Source of the DNA: Gammaproteobacteria bacterium
Lineage (GTDB): Bacteria > Pseudomonadota > Gammaproteobacteria > Nevskiales > Nevskiaceae
Reading direction: 5' to 3'
Length of the DNA stretch: 64,000 bases
NCBI GenBank assembly: GCA_026398875.1
Contig: JAPLSB010000024.1
Coordinates: 1-64,000, forward strand
Position 1 is the stretch's first letter. Each line of letters opens with the position of its first letter. The position numbers were made by a program, and so were the translations under genes. The notes under the pieces are model-generated. The model made no database searches. It was not told the origin of the DNA and was given only the letters and a program-made list of their open reading frames with translations. Shown one piece after another: positions 10,501-17,680 of this stretch.

Positions 10501-11011
10501 GCCGAAGCTGCCGGATGCGCCGCTCGCCAATGTTCGGCCGCTCGGCGATGGCGAGCCGATGAACACGACGCGGATGTATGCCGAGCATCTGTTCCACGGC
10601 CCGCAGTTCCAGCTGGTGACCGAAGTCGCGACGATGTCGATGTCCGGCATCGATGCCACGGTGCGCGCGACTTCGCCGGGCGGCATGCTCGGCACGGCCG
10701 AGGCCGCCAGCACGCGCTGGCTGTTCGACTTCGGGCTGGTCGACACAGGCCCGCAGCTGGTGCTGGTCTGGGCGCGCGTCATGCACGGCAAGACCGCACT
10801 GCCGTCGAGCTTCGCGAAAGTGGCCCGCTATGGCAGCGGCCCGATCACGGGCGCCGTCAAGGTGGCGATCCGGATGAAGCCGGCCGGCCACGACGCCGGG
10901 GTGCGCTACGACATGCAGTTCATCGACGACAAGGGTCGCGTGCGGATGGAATTCATCGATGCCGAAAGCACGATGAGCGCGGCGCTGAACCGCCTGGCAG
11001 GCAACTCCTGA
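1559..11011 (+). CDS. PUFA-synthase-like type I megasynthase: ER-like x2, KS, AT, ACP x5, KR, DH
   Basis: This is an iterative fatty acid/polyketide synthase of 3150 residues. Residues 1-300 form a nitronate-monooxygenase-like barrel (GHEAGGWVG, VFMQGGIGVHSA). Residues 325-650 form a second one (YPIAQGPMTRV, GRECGGHIGP), resembling PfaD-type enoyl reductases. KS spans about 685-1130 with Cys877 (DAACASS), His1012 (EAHGTGT) and His1052 (GHTKA). AT spans about 1245-1560 with Ser1348 (GHSYGE). Five ACPs have phosphopantetheine serines at 1815, 1926, 2037, 2147 and 2261. KR starts near 2560 (ISGGARGITAE) with Tyr2755 in GQSDYAAAN. A hot-dog DH follows with His2890 (YLGDHRLD). The start is GTG, with GGGAGAG 7-8 bases upstream. 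Tandem ACPs and KR/DH order match PfaA-type secondary-lipid synthases, but the N-terminal double reductase is unusual. The product cannot be predicted. Confidence 0.93.
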   Translation: MGQHSFDVFGIAPADAAHPGTAVATARAGGTGLLDLEFSREDGRATAAFERLLTATDGRIGLRVDLGHAALASQLLIAAADRPLTLILTGAPEQQASLAAQLAIGGQHRVLAELTDAADVGHFPFAHHGLVAKGHEAGGWVGADTSYILAQKLFGKTELPVFMQGGIGVHSAAALRAMGAAGVIFEDQLLLLAESPLPESLQNELARLNGAETRLFGELIDQPCRVYSRPGTAALKAADADNNAVEAGDLALADWRSRLTANLGWNGGEQFMPVGQGIGMAATYRSQYRSVGRFIQAVRKASTQHVTSAVATGFMAPGGALAQSHGTTYPIAQGPMTRVSDSPEFAYQVSKNGALPFLALALYRGPQVLEMLQQTKAKMTQADGSELPWGVGMLGFVPHSLREEQIAAVWQCKPTYALIAGGRPDQAALFEKEGIPTYIHAPAPALLRMYIEQGAKRFVFEGRECGGHIGPLASFPLWEQMIEVLLADVKPGAEAGYHILFAGGIHNAASGAMLAALAAPLAARGMKVGCIMGTAYLFTQEIVESGAVVKGFRDAAIACDKTVNFETGPGHSTRCVDTPFFREFRDARKELLREGVGADELRDRLEDMNMGRMRVASKGLNRDASGKIVEVSEADQYKDGMFMIGQIATMRDGVITLDALHREVTEGGMAMLQTVAGRARARTPDAKPADIAIVGLGTLLPKATLADKYWENILDQVCVIGEVPKDRWDWKMYFDADRRARDKVYSRWGGFLDEVSFDPISYGIPPKSMKSIDPMQLLTLEVARRALADAGMADGDYDRENTSIILGAGGGLGDLGTQYAVRAELPRFVDIDDKTVWERLPEWTEESFAGTLLNVAAGRVSNRMDFGGLNFTIDAACASSLAAISIAVNELESGRTNVALAGGIDTVQSPFGFLCFSKTQALSPDGKPKTFDQNANGIAISEGLAVIVLKRLADAEAAGDRIYAVIKSVAGSSDGRALGLTAPRPEGQKLALKRAYARAGFSPATLGMAEAHGTGTPVGDKAEARTITESLAAEGAAPKTVAISSVKTLLGHTKASAGVSGLIKVALSLYHRTLPAHFGVEKPIDTIADPKAPVYLLKDARPWIAHPDHPRRGGVSAFGFGGTNFHAVLEEYRGSFGASGASGAPRWPHELFVFRAKDEATLASDIGRFVAALKAGSNVKFRDLAYSLTKQAESRAGAPVCLALVARDFAGLQADLEAAIASLGGNGRPLPQSVRYSKAVPASAPQLGFLFPGQGSQYVNMGRETALYVDELRSALEFTDATLRKEFPALLSRTIMPPATFDADAESAQLKALTDTRVAQPSIGALSLGYTRLAERLGLNAVAAAGHSYGEYAALHAAGALSAADFLKLSAVRGQCMAEAAATSEKGAMAAIQARREVVAAAIAGIADVKIANHNAPEQAVISGPAAGVEQAAKALEASGVRVTRLAVSGAFHTELVASAQTGLSAAIAASTVSVPRLTVYSNTTGLAYPADVSGIKATLDGHLLNSVEFVAEIEAMHAAGVRVFVELGPKGTCANMAKATLAGRDAICVSLDGNGGGLRGLLLGLAELVVAGVPIALARLFDGRDAQALDLSKLAELLKPEALPKHAWWVSGGCARAQDDPLFRTGTLPAYDVESLAAEQAKLKAARTVVVQAPAAPAQIIHQPAAAPAAAALAATNPALGSEALAAYQQTMRQFLQLQERVVSQYLGGAAAGTALPAIPAPMPASMPVPAPAIPTAAARPVVTPASVAAAPARTEAVKPVAAVAAPVAVVATPAAASFDPAAALLEIVADRTGYPQDMLGLDQDLEAELGIDSIKRVEILGAFQKTLPAAAGEAMQAGMERYTRARTLTAILETAKADLAKFGVAAAPQAAAAVSVAVTVNAAPAIDRAQVSATLLDIVADRTGYPTDMLGLDQDLEAELGIDSIKRVEILGALQKALPASAGEAMQSGMEKFTRARSLNAILDAAMTLIPASVAAASAAPVAVSVAVSTTPAVAAFDRASAQAMLLGIVADRTGYPTDMLGLDQDLEAELGIDSIKRVEILGVLQKALPAATGDAMQASMERFTKARSLNAILDAAAAIAPAATASATAVAVSVATASAAAPAAGPDRATLQAQLLGIVADRTGYPTDMLGLDQDLEAELGIDSIKRVEILGALQKSLPAAQADAMQAAMEKFTRARTLNSILDAAVALAPPAAVAAAPVAVAIAAAVPASAAVAMATTLDRGALSALLLDIVADRTGYPTDMLGLDQDLEAELGIDSIKRVEILGALQKSLPATQADAMQAAMEKFTRARSLNAILDAVTALSATVASAPVAAPAPAMAAAAPVAAAAETIPRYAPRARRVPLPKERLAIAGLYVLTADDGGIAELLAARIGTAGGKAAVIAASTATDPLTLAATLDGLRQQHGKVAGIVHLATLNTAAADDLASWKQQSALQAKSLFWLLQQTMSELAAGPSVALAASRFGGSLGREAEGSSLPQAGAAVGLFNCATQEIPSLRARLVDFPADAAASVIVTALMDELAADDARTEIGYVDGVRYGYTHAAEPVSDHPFAAHLTPSGDWVVLISGGARGITAEIAEEMVRPGMRLVLLGRTALPGAESASTASISSEAELKKMLLAQALAAGRKPTPVELARELSSLMANREILGNIAKLTKAGAVVDYRPCDVRNPALFGALIDEVYATYGRIDAVIHGAGVIEDKRIPDKTPDSFDRVYDTKVDSAWTLATKLRPESLQLLALFTSVSGRFGNTGQSDYAAANETLNRLAWQLHRRWNGVRVISINWGPWDAGMASQQVRDAFRARNIAPIPVPAGRRWFIDELAYGPRKDVELVAGEGPWDCDRGAPAFDDASGAGSSSALPLMPRPVRMGAGGAVVYEHILSLRADPYLGDHRLDNKPVMPAATALEYIAQFAQAAWPEWTVAEIRDLRTFSGIVLDGDSAEKTLLFKARSSTHSDAGSQAATIEVFEQGRKAPNYRASVILLPKLPDAPLANVRPLGDGEPMNTTRMYAEHLFHGPQFQLVTEVATMSMSGIDATVRATSPGGMLGTAEAASTRWLFDFGLVDTGPQLVLVWARVMHGKTALPSSFAKVARYGSGPITGAVKVAIRMKPAGHDAGVRYDMQFIDDKGRVRMEFIDAESTMSAALNRLAGNS
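6890..8470 (+). repeat. Five tandem acyl carrier protein repeats inside the megasynthase
   Basis: Five units of about 330-340 bases each encode VADRTGYP and DLEAELGIDSIKRVEILG, identical in all five. They are separated by Ala/Val/Pro-rich linkers. The modified serines are 111, 111, 110 and 114 residues apart. Linkers differ more than cores, as expected of homogenised internal duplications. In PUFA synthases, tandem ACP number is known to scale output. Confidence 0.93.
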
Positions 11012-11046
11012 GCACGCCCTCGGCCACCACGGGATCGGAGTCCGCG

Positions 11047-14000
11047 ATGAGCAAGCCGCTCGATATCGCCATCATCGGCATGGCCGGCGCCTACGCCGGC
11101 GCACGCGATGCCGCGACGTTCTGGCAGAACATCCTCGACGGCGTCGATGCCGTCGCGGAGGCCGGCCCGGAATGGGCCGGTCCGTACGTCGATGCCGATT
11201 CGAAGGCCAACGATCGCATCTACACGACGCGTGGCGGCTTCCTGCGCGATCTGGCGGAAGTCGACCTGAGCGAACTCGGCGTGATGCCGAACACGCTCGA
11301 CGGCGGCGAGCCCGATCACATGCTGGCGCTGCGCTTCGCACGCGATGCGCTGGCCGATTCGGGCTATCTGAAGAAGGCGTTCAACCGCGAGCGCATCGGC
11401 ATCGTGCTCGGCCGCGGCACGTACGCCAACCGCGGCATCCTGACCATGGTCCAGCACGGCATGATCATGGATCAGACGATGGAGCTGATCCGCGGCCTGC
11501 GCCCGGATCTCACGGCCGACGAGCTGGCCAAGCTGAAGGCGCAGTTCAAGAAGCAGCTGCCGCCGTACAACGCGGAAATGGTCGGCCTGCTGACGCCGAA
11601 CGTGATCGCCGGGCTGATCGCCAACCGGCTTGATCTGATGGGGCCGAACTTCATCGTCGATGCCGCCTGCGCGTCGAGCCTGATCGCGATCGAGCTGGCG
11701 ACGCGCGAGATCAACTCCGGCCGCTGCGACATGATGATCACCGGCGGCGTGCAGGCGCAGTGCCCGCCGCAGCTGTACATGCAGTTCTGCCAGCTAGGCG
11801 CGCTGAGTCACGGCCAGTTGCGGCCGTTCCAGAAGGGTGCGGACGGCACGCTGCTCGGCGAAGGCGTCGGCGTGCTGGTGCTGAAGAAACTGTCGCTGGC
11901 CGAAGCCGACGGCGATCGCATCTACGCCGTCATCAAGGGCATCGGCTCGGCGTCGGACGGCAAGGCCAAGGGCCTGCTGACGCCACGCCTGGAAGGCGAA
12001 GTGCTGGCGCTGCGGCGCGCTTACGAATCCAGCGGCATCGATCCGGCCACCATCGGTCTGGTCGAAGCCCACGGCACCGGCACGCGCGTCGGCGACAAGA
12101 CCGAGATCGAATCGCTGACCACGCTGTTCGGCCCGAGAGTCGGCGAACTGCCGACGATCGCGCTGGGCTCGGTCAAGTCGATGATCTCGCACTGCCTGCC
12201 GGCCTCCGGCAGTGCCTCGATGATCAAGACCGCGCTGGCGCTGCACCACAAGGTGCTGCCGCCGATGCTCTGCGACGAGATCGATCCCGACCTGCAGATC
12301 GACAAGACGCCGTTCTACATCAACACCGAAGCGCGTCCGTGGATCCATGCCGGACCGCATCCGCGCCGCGCCGGCGTCAATGCTTTCGGCTTCGGCGGCA
12401 TCAATGCGCACGTGATTCTCGAAGAGTACCGACCCGCGAAGGCCACGCCGCGCCGGTCTGGCGCCGGCCTGCTGCACGTGCCCGGACCCTCGGAACTGGT
12501 GACGCTGGGTGCGCCGACGGTCGAGGCGCTGGCTGCGCTGGCGCGGCAGCTGATCGACCACGCGCGCGGCCCGGCCCGGCCGAGTCTGGCCATGCTGGCG
12601 CGGGCCAGCAGCGCACATGCGCAAGGCGAGCATCGGCTGGCCATCGTCGCCAGCGACAGCGCCGATCTGGCCACCAAGCTGGAGCAGGCGCTGGCCAAGC
12701 TCGGTCGTCCCGAAGTCGGCGCGTTCAAGATCCGCGCTGCTGTCCACTACGGCCGTGGCGCGCTGCCCGGCAAGGTCTGCTTCGTGTTTCCGGGCGAAGG
12801 CGCGCAGTACGGCGGCATGCTCGCCGACCTGTGCCTGAACTTCCCGCAGGTGCGCGAATGGTTCGATTTCATTGACGAGTCGTCGGTCCGGCGCGACGGC
12901 CAGCGGCGTTCGCCGGTGGTGTTCCCGGCACCGACCGCGATCAGCGCCAGCACCCGCGAGCGGCTCGAAGGCGAGCTGTTCCAGATGGACGTGGCGGCCG
13001 AAACGGTCTTCGCCGCCTCGATCGGTATGTACACGCTGCTCGAAGATCTCGGCTTCCGGCCGGATGCGATGCTCGGCCATTCGACCGGCGAAAACACTGC
13101 GCTGACCGCCTCCGGCGTGCGCCGCTATGCGCGCCGGGACGAGATCGCCGACACCGTGCGCGATCTCAACCGCATCTATCGCGAACTGGACCGCGAAGGG
13201 CGCATCGTCGAAGGCAGCCTGCTGACCATCGGCGCGCTCAAGCCCGCCGCACGCAGCGAGCTGCTGCGCGAGTTCGGCAACGACGACAGCCCGATCCGCG
13301 TGGCGATGGACAACTGCCCGAACCAGCTGGTCCTGTTCGGTTCGCGCTTCGACATCGCCGACCTGAAGGAACAGCTCGCGGCCGACGGCGCCATCTGTGC
13401 CGAGCTGCCGTTCGGCCGCGCCTATCACACGTCGCTGTTCAGTCCGGTCGCCGACGCCTATCGCGAGTACTACGCCGATCTGGAATTCGGCCCGGGCAAG
13501 GTGACGCTGTACAGCGCCAAGAGCGTCGGGCCGTTCCCGGATGACCCCTCCGACATCCGGGAGCTGGCCTGCCAGCAGTGGGAAAGCCCGGTGCGTTTCA
13601 CCGAGACGATCGAGCAGCTGTACGCCGACGGCGTTCGGGTGTTCGTCGAGGTCGGCCCGAGCGGCAACCTGACCTCGTTCGTCGGCGACACGCTGCGCGA
13701 CAAGGACGATGTCGTCGCCGTGTCGACCAACAGCCGTCGCAAGGCCGGCATCACCCACCTGCATCAGACGCTGGCGCAACTGCACGCGCTCGGTGTCAGC
13801 TTCGATCCGCAGCAGCTCTACGCGAACCGCGAGATCCCGCTGCTGAGCCTGTCGGCCGCGCCGGCGGCGGCGGCGAAGATCAAGCCAAAGATCAAGCTGC
13901 AGATGCCGCTGATCCATCTGCCGGACGATGTGCCGCCGATGCCGACGCCGAAGCCGGTGGTGAGCGCGGCAGCCGCGCCGGCACCGACGGCGACCGCGAT

Positions 14001-15972
14001 GCCGGCACCGGTTGCGAGCGCTGCGGCAGCAGCGGCGCAGCCGGCAGCGGTGCCGGTCGACCCGCGGCTGGCGGTGCTGAAGTCGCACTTCGCGCTGATG
14101 CAGGACTTTCTCGACAGCCAGGCGCGCGTGCTGGACGGCTTCGCTGGCGGTGTGGCGGCCATCGCCGATCCGCTGGCGGCAGAACCTGCCGACCCTGCCC
14201 GTCCGGACCCGGACCGCTATCCGCTGCTTGGCCGCGTGCTGTCGCACGACGGCGGCAAGCTGGTCTGCGAGCGCCGCTACGACCTTGCCAGCGATCTGTT
14301 CCTGCGTGACCACGCGCTCGGCTCGGCGCCCAGCGCACAGCAGGGCGCGCTGCTGGCGCTGAGCGTCATCCCGTTCACGTTCAGCATGGAAATCGTCGCT
14401 GAAGCGGCCTGCCTGCTGACTGGCGACGCGCTGCAGTTCATCGGGCTCGACAGCTCCCGCGGCCATCGCTGGCTCGGGCTGGATGGCGGCTCGCTGGACC
14501 TGCGCATCGTCGCCGAGCGTGCGGCCGCCGATCCGGCGCAGCCGGGCATCGAGCGTGTCTCGGTGCGGCTCTTCCAACTTGGCTTGAATGGGGGCGCCGG
14601 CGGCCCGGCCGGCGGCGTGCTGGTGTTCGAAGCGATTGCGCTGCTCGGTGCCGGCTTTCCGGTGGCACCAGCCGTGCGGCCGTGGTCAGCCCCGGACAGC
14701 CGGCCGACGCGCAGCAACCCCGATGGCTCGCTGTACAGCCGCGGCATGTTCCACGGCCCGCGCCTGCAAGGCGTGACGTCGGTGCGCCGCTGGTCCGACG
14801 AAGCGATCGAAGCCGACATGGTGACGATCGCCACGCACGACTATTTCCGCTTCACGACGCGGCCGCAGTTCCGCACCGACCCGGCACTGCTCGATGCCGC
14901 CGGCCAGGTGGTCGGCTACTGGCTGACCGAGCGCTATACCTGGGGCTTCAACTGCTTCCCGTATCACGTCGGCAGCTTCCGCCAGTACGCGCCGATGCCG
15001 GCGGCCGGCACGACCGTGATCTGCCGCTGCGATGTGAAGATGACCGATCCGCTGCGGATCGAGGCGCACTTCGACGTGCTGGACGGCGACGGCCGCCTGC
15101 TGATGCGCGCGACGAACTGGGAAGACCGCAAGTTCACCGTGCCGGAGCGCTACTACGCGTTCCGCATGGCGCCGCAGACCGCGTTCCTCAGCGAGCCCTG
15201 GCAGGCCGATGCGCTCGGCGCAGCCGGTGTCGTCGCTCGCCGGGTCCCCGCCTTCGACGACGGCTTCCTCGATCAGGGCTTCAGCATCTGGAAGCGGGTG
15301 CTGGCCAATCTTGTGCTGAGCGACAACGAGCGCCGCGACTGGTACGCGCTGCCGGTCACCGGCCCGCAGCGCGAAGCCTGGCTGCTGGGTCGTGTCGCCG
15401 CGAAGGATGCCGTGCGCGTCTGGCTGCAGCAGACCCACGGCCTGCTGGTGGCGCCGGCCGACATCGCGATCGGCAGCAATGCCGAGGGCCAGCCGCAGCT
15501 GCTGCGCATCGTCGGCGTGAGCCAGAGCGCGTGGCCGTCGATCTCGATCAGCGAGCATGGTGGCCACGCGCTTGCCGCCTGCTCCGGCCCTGGTGTCGGT
15601 GTCGGCATCGACTACCGGCGGCTTGATCAGCCATCAACCGATGACCCGGTCGCTGCGGCCATCGGTGAAGCCGAACGCGCGCGCTTCCTGAGCCGCCTCG
15701 CCGGTGCCGAGCAGAATCGCGCCGCCGCCGCATTGGCGGCAGCCAAGCGCGCTGCGCTGCGTTCGTCCGGCCGAAACGGTGAAGCGGCGTCAGGCGACTG
15801 GCAGGTCGTCGATGGCGCCGTGCCGCAGGCGGCAACGCCGGTCGGTGCGGTGCTCGTGCGCCATGCCGGCATCGATCACGCGGTGGCGCTGCACCTCGGC
15901 CAGGACGACGTATTTGCGCTGTCGCTGCTGCCGCTGGCGGCCAGCAGTGGCCCGAGCGCGGCGATGGTCTAG
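11047..15972 (+). CDS. PUFA-synthase-like partner: KS, AT, DH, 4'-phosphopantetheinyl transferase
   Basis: This 1641-residue second subunit begins with a KS (residues 1-480) carrying Cys208 (DAACASS), His342 (EAHGTGT) and His382 in SMISHCLPASG, where the usual GH is SH. An AT at about 575-880 has Ser679 in GHSTGEN. An Ala/Pro linker (about 930-1000) leads to a hot-dog DH-like region with His1089 (FLRDHALGS) and a second part with MFHGPRLQG. The C-terminus (about 1400-1600) is a phosphopantetheinyl transferase: the GVGIDYRR motif with Asp1522 and an upstream RVAAKDAVR helix. The gene follows the first synthase after 35 bases and is probably co-transcribed. The fused transferase probably activates the five ACPs in trans. 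No ACP of its own is visible. Confidence 0.9.
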   Translation: MSKPLDIAIIGMAGAYAGARDAATFWQNILDGVDAVAEAGPEWAGPYVDADSKANDRIYTTRGGFLRDLAEVDLSELGVMPNTLDGGEPDHMLALRFARDALADSGYLKKAFNRERIGIVLGRGTYANRGILTMVQHGMIMDQTMELIRGLRPDLTADELAKLKAQFKKQLPPYNAEMVGLLTPNVIAGLIANRLDLMGPNFIVDAACASSLIAIELATREINSGRCDMMITGGVQAQCPPQLYMQFCQLGALSHGQLRPFQKGADGTLLGEGVGVLVLKKLSLAEADGDRIYAVIKGIGSASDGKAKGLLTPRLEGEVLALRRAYESSGIDPATIGLVEAHGTGTRVGDKTEIESLTTLFGPRVGELPTIALGSVKSMISHCLPASGSASMIKTALALHHKVLPPMLCDEIDPDLQIDKTPFYINTEARPWIHAGPHPRRAGVNAFGFGGINAHVILEEYRPAKATPRRSGAGLLHVPGPSELVTLGAPTVEALAALARQLIDHARGPARPSLAMLARASSAHAQGEHRLAIVASDSADLATKLEQALAKLGRPEVGAFKIRAAVHYGRGALPGKVCFVFPGEGAQYGGMLADLCLNFPQVREWFDFIDESSVRRDGQRRSPVVFPAPTAISASTRERLEGELFQMDVAAETVFAASIGMYTLLEDLGFRPDAMLGHSTGENTALTASGVRRYARRDEIADTVRDLNRIYRELDREGRIVEGSLLTIGALKPAARSELLREFGNDDSPIRVAMDNCPNQLVLFGSRFDIADLKEQLAADGAICAELPFGRAYHTSLFSPVADAYREYYADLEFGPGKVTLYSAKSVGPFPDDPSDIRELACQQWESPVRFTETIEQLYADGVRVFVEVGPSGNLTSFVGDTLRDKDDVVAVSTNSRRKAGITHLHQTLAQLHALGVSFDPQQLYANREIPLLSLSAAPAAAAKIKPKIKLQMPLIHLPDDVPPMPTPKPVVSAAAAPAPTATAMPAPVASAAAAAAQPAAVPVDPRLAVLKSHFALMQDFLDSQARVLDGFAGGVAAIADPLAAEPADPARPDPDRYPLLGRVLSHDGGKLVCERRYDLASDLFLRDHALGSAPSAQQGALLALSVIPFTFSMEIVAEAACLLTGDALQFIGLDSSRGHRWLGLDGGSLDLRIVAERAAADPAQPGIERVSVRLFQLGLNGGAGGPAGGVLVFEAIALLGAGFPVAPAVRPWSAPDSRPTRSNPDGSLYSRGMFHGPRLQGVTSVRRWSDEAIEADMVTIATHDYFRFTTRPQFRTDPALLDAAGQVVGYWLTERYTWGFNCFPYHVGSFRQYAPMPAAGTTVICRCDVKMTDPLRIEAHFDVLDGDGRLLMRATNWEDRKFTVPERYYAFRMAPQTAFLSEPWQADALGAAGVVARRVPAFDDGFLDQGFSIWKRVLANLVLSDNERRDWYALPVTGPQREAWLLGRVAAKDAVRVWLQQTHGLLVAPADIAIGSNAEGQPQLLRIVGVSQSAWPSISISEHGGHALAACSGPGVGVGIDYRRLDQPSTDDPVAAAIGEAERARFLSRLAGAEQNRAAAALAAAKRAALRSSGRNGEAASGDWQVVDGAVPQAATPVGAVLVRHAGIDHAVALHLGQDDVFALSLLPLAASSGPSAAMV

Positions 15973-16050
15973 TTCCTGCGTGCGGGCAGCCAAGCCCGCA
16001 GCATTCCCTTTCTTGCGGCACCCCCATCAATCGATTCAGGCAGACCCCAG

Positions 16051-17649
16051 ATGACGACCAAGACCCTATTCATCGGCATGGATGGCTGCACGTTCACCGT
16101 GCTGAACGAGATGACCCGCGACCTTCCCGGTGAAGGCGTCACCATGCCGTTCCTCGCCGGACTGATGGCCAAGGGCTCGCGCGCCAATCTGCGCTCCACA
16201 CCCAATCCGCTGACGCCGCCGGCGTGGACGTCGATCATGACCGGCCGTGGTCCGGGGCAGCACGGCGTGTTCGATTTCATCCGCGCCGAGGACAAGGGCG
16301 GCGAGGTCTACTGGACGCTGTACGACTCGCGCGATGTCGATTCGGAAATGATCTGGTCGATCGCCAGCCGGCAGGGCAAGTCGATCGCGGCGTTGAACTT
16401 CCCGCTGACCGCGCCGCCGCCGAAGGAAGTCAACGGCTCGATCGTGCCGGGCTTCATTCCGGCCAAGCATCTGCGCCGCAACTCGACGCCGGGCCTGTTC
16501 GAGCGCCTGAAGGAAGCGATTCCGGGCTTCGATGCCAAGGAACTGGCCTGGGACTTCGACAACGAGAAGCAGGCGCTGGAAGTGCTCAACGACAACGACA
16601 TGGAGCAGTGGGTGCGCTACCACCTGCCGCGCGAAGAGCAGTGGTTCAAGATCGCCGAATACATCCTCGAGAACGATGCGCCGGATCTGATGGCGGTGAT
16701 GTTCGACGGCACCGACAAGATCCAGCATCAGGCCTGGCAGTTCGTTGACCCGGCACTGGTGCCGGCCGAGCGCAGCGACTTCTACAACCGCATGCGCGGC
16801 GTCTGCCGCGAGTACTTCGCCAACGTCGATCGCTACATCGAGCGTCTGGTGACGATGGCGGGCCCGGAATGCCAGGTGTTCTTCGCCTCAGACCACGGCT
16901 TCACGACCACCGTCGAGACGCTGCGCATCAACGCCTTCCTCGAAGAGCTGGGCTACCTGAAGTGGGCCGAGAACGACGGCTCCGAGCAGGCCATCCGCCG
17001 CGAGGCCAGCGACTTCGCGAACCTCGACTGGGCCAACACCACGGCCTATTGCCGCACGCCATCGTCGAACGGCATCCATATCCGCCAGTCGACCAAGCCG
17101 GGCGAACCGGGCATCGATCCGAAGGACTACATCAGCTTCCGCGACAAGCTGATCGAAGACCTCAAGACGCTGCGCAACGAGGATGGCGAGCCGGTGATCG
17201 TCGATGTGCTGAAGCGCGAGGAGTGGTTCCCGGGCCAGCACATGGAACGCGCCTGCGATCTGACGCTGGTGCTGCGTGACAACGGCTTCGTGTCGATCCG
17301 CAATCTGAAGCCGGTGGTCGTCAAGCGCCCGAGCCCGGCCGGCACGCATCATCCGGACGGCATCTTCATGGCCTACGGCAAGGGCATTGCCGCCAACGGC
17401 CTGGTCGACCGTCTCGACATCCGCGACGTCTGCCCGACCTTGCTGTACAGCCTCGGCCTGCCGGTGCCGAAGGACATCGAAGGCAAGGCCGCCGAGCCGT
17501 TCTTCACCGACAACTGGCTGGCCGAACATCCGGTCAAGATCGGCAAGGCGACGGTCGGAGGCGGCGAGAAAGCCAAGGCCGAAGACATGGACGACGAGGA
17601 AAAGCGCCAGATCATCGAGCAGCTGCAGATGCTCGGGTACATGGAATAA
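16051..17649 (+). CDS. Alkaline phosphatase-superfamily phosphodiesterase/transferase
   Basis: This 532-residue protein of the type I phosphodiesterase/nucleotide pyrophosphatase family has metal-binding residues in order: GMDG near residue 10, a nucleophile Thr in TPPAWTSIMTG near 58-68, FDGTDKIQHQAW near 225-236, SDHGF near 280 and GTHHPDG near 430. There is no signal peptide, so it should act in the cytoplasm. It follows the second synthase after 78 bases on the same strand. Clustering suggests cleavage or transfer of a phosphoester or phosphopantetheine-linked group during product release. That role is inference; the substrate is not readable from the sequence. Confidence 0.8.
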   Translation: MTTKTLFIGMDGCTFTVLNEMTRDLPGEGVTMPFLAGLMAKGSRANLRSTPNPLTPPAWTSIMTGRGPGQHGVFDFIRAEDKGGEVYWTLYDSRDVDSEMIWSIASRQGKSIAALNFPLTAPPPKEVNGSIVPGFIPAKHLRRNSTPGLFERLKEAIPGFDAKELAWDFDNEKQALEVLNDNDMEQWVRYHLPREEQWFKIAEYILENDAPDLMAVMFDGTDKIQHQAWQFVDPALVPAERSDFYNRMRGVCREYFANVDRYIERLVTMAGPECQVFFASDHGFTTTVETLRINAFLEELGYLKWAENDGSEQAIRREASDFANLDWANTTAYCRTPSSNGIHIRQSTKPGEPGIDPKDYISFRDKLIEDLKTLRNEDGEPVIVDVLKREEWFPGQHMERACDLTLVLRDNGFVSIRNLKPVVVKRPSPAGTHHPDGIFMAYGKGIAANGLVDRLDIRDVCPTLLYSLGLPVPKDIEGKAAEPFFTDNWLAEHPVKIGKATVGGGEKAKAEDMDDEEKRQIIEQLQMLGYME

Positions 17650-17680
17650 CGGGCGCTCACGCGCATCAGGCTCGATAACA

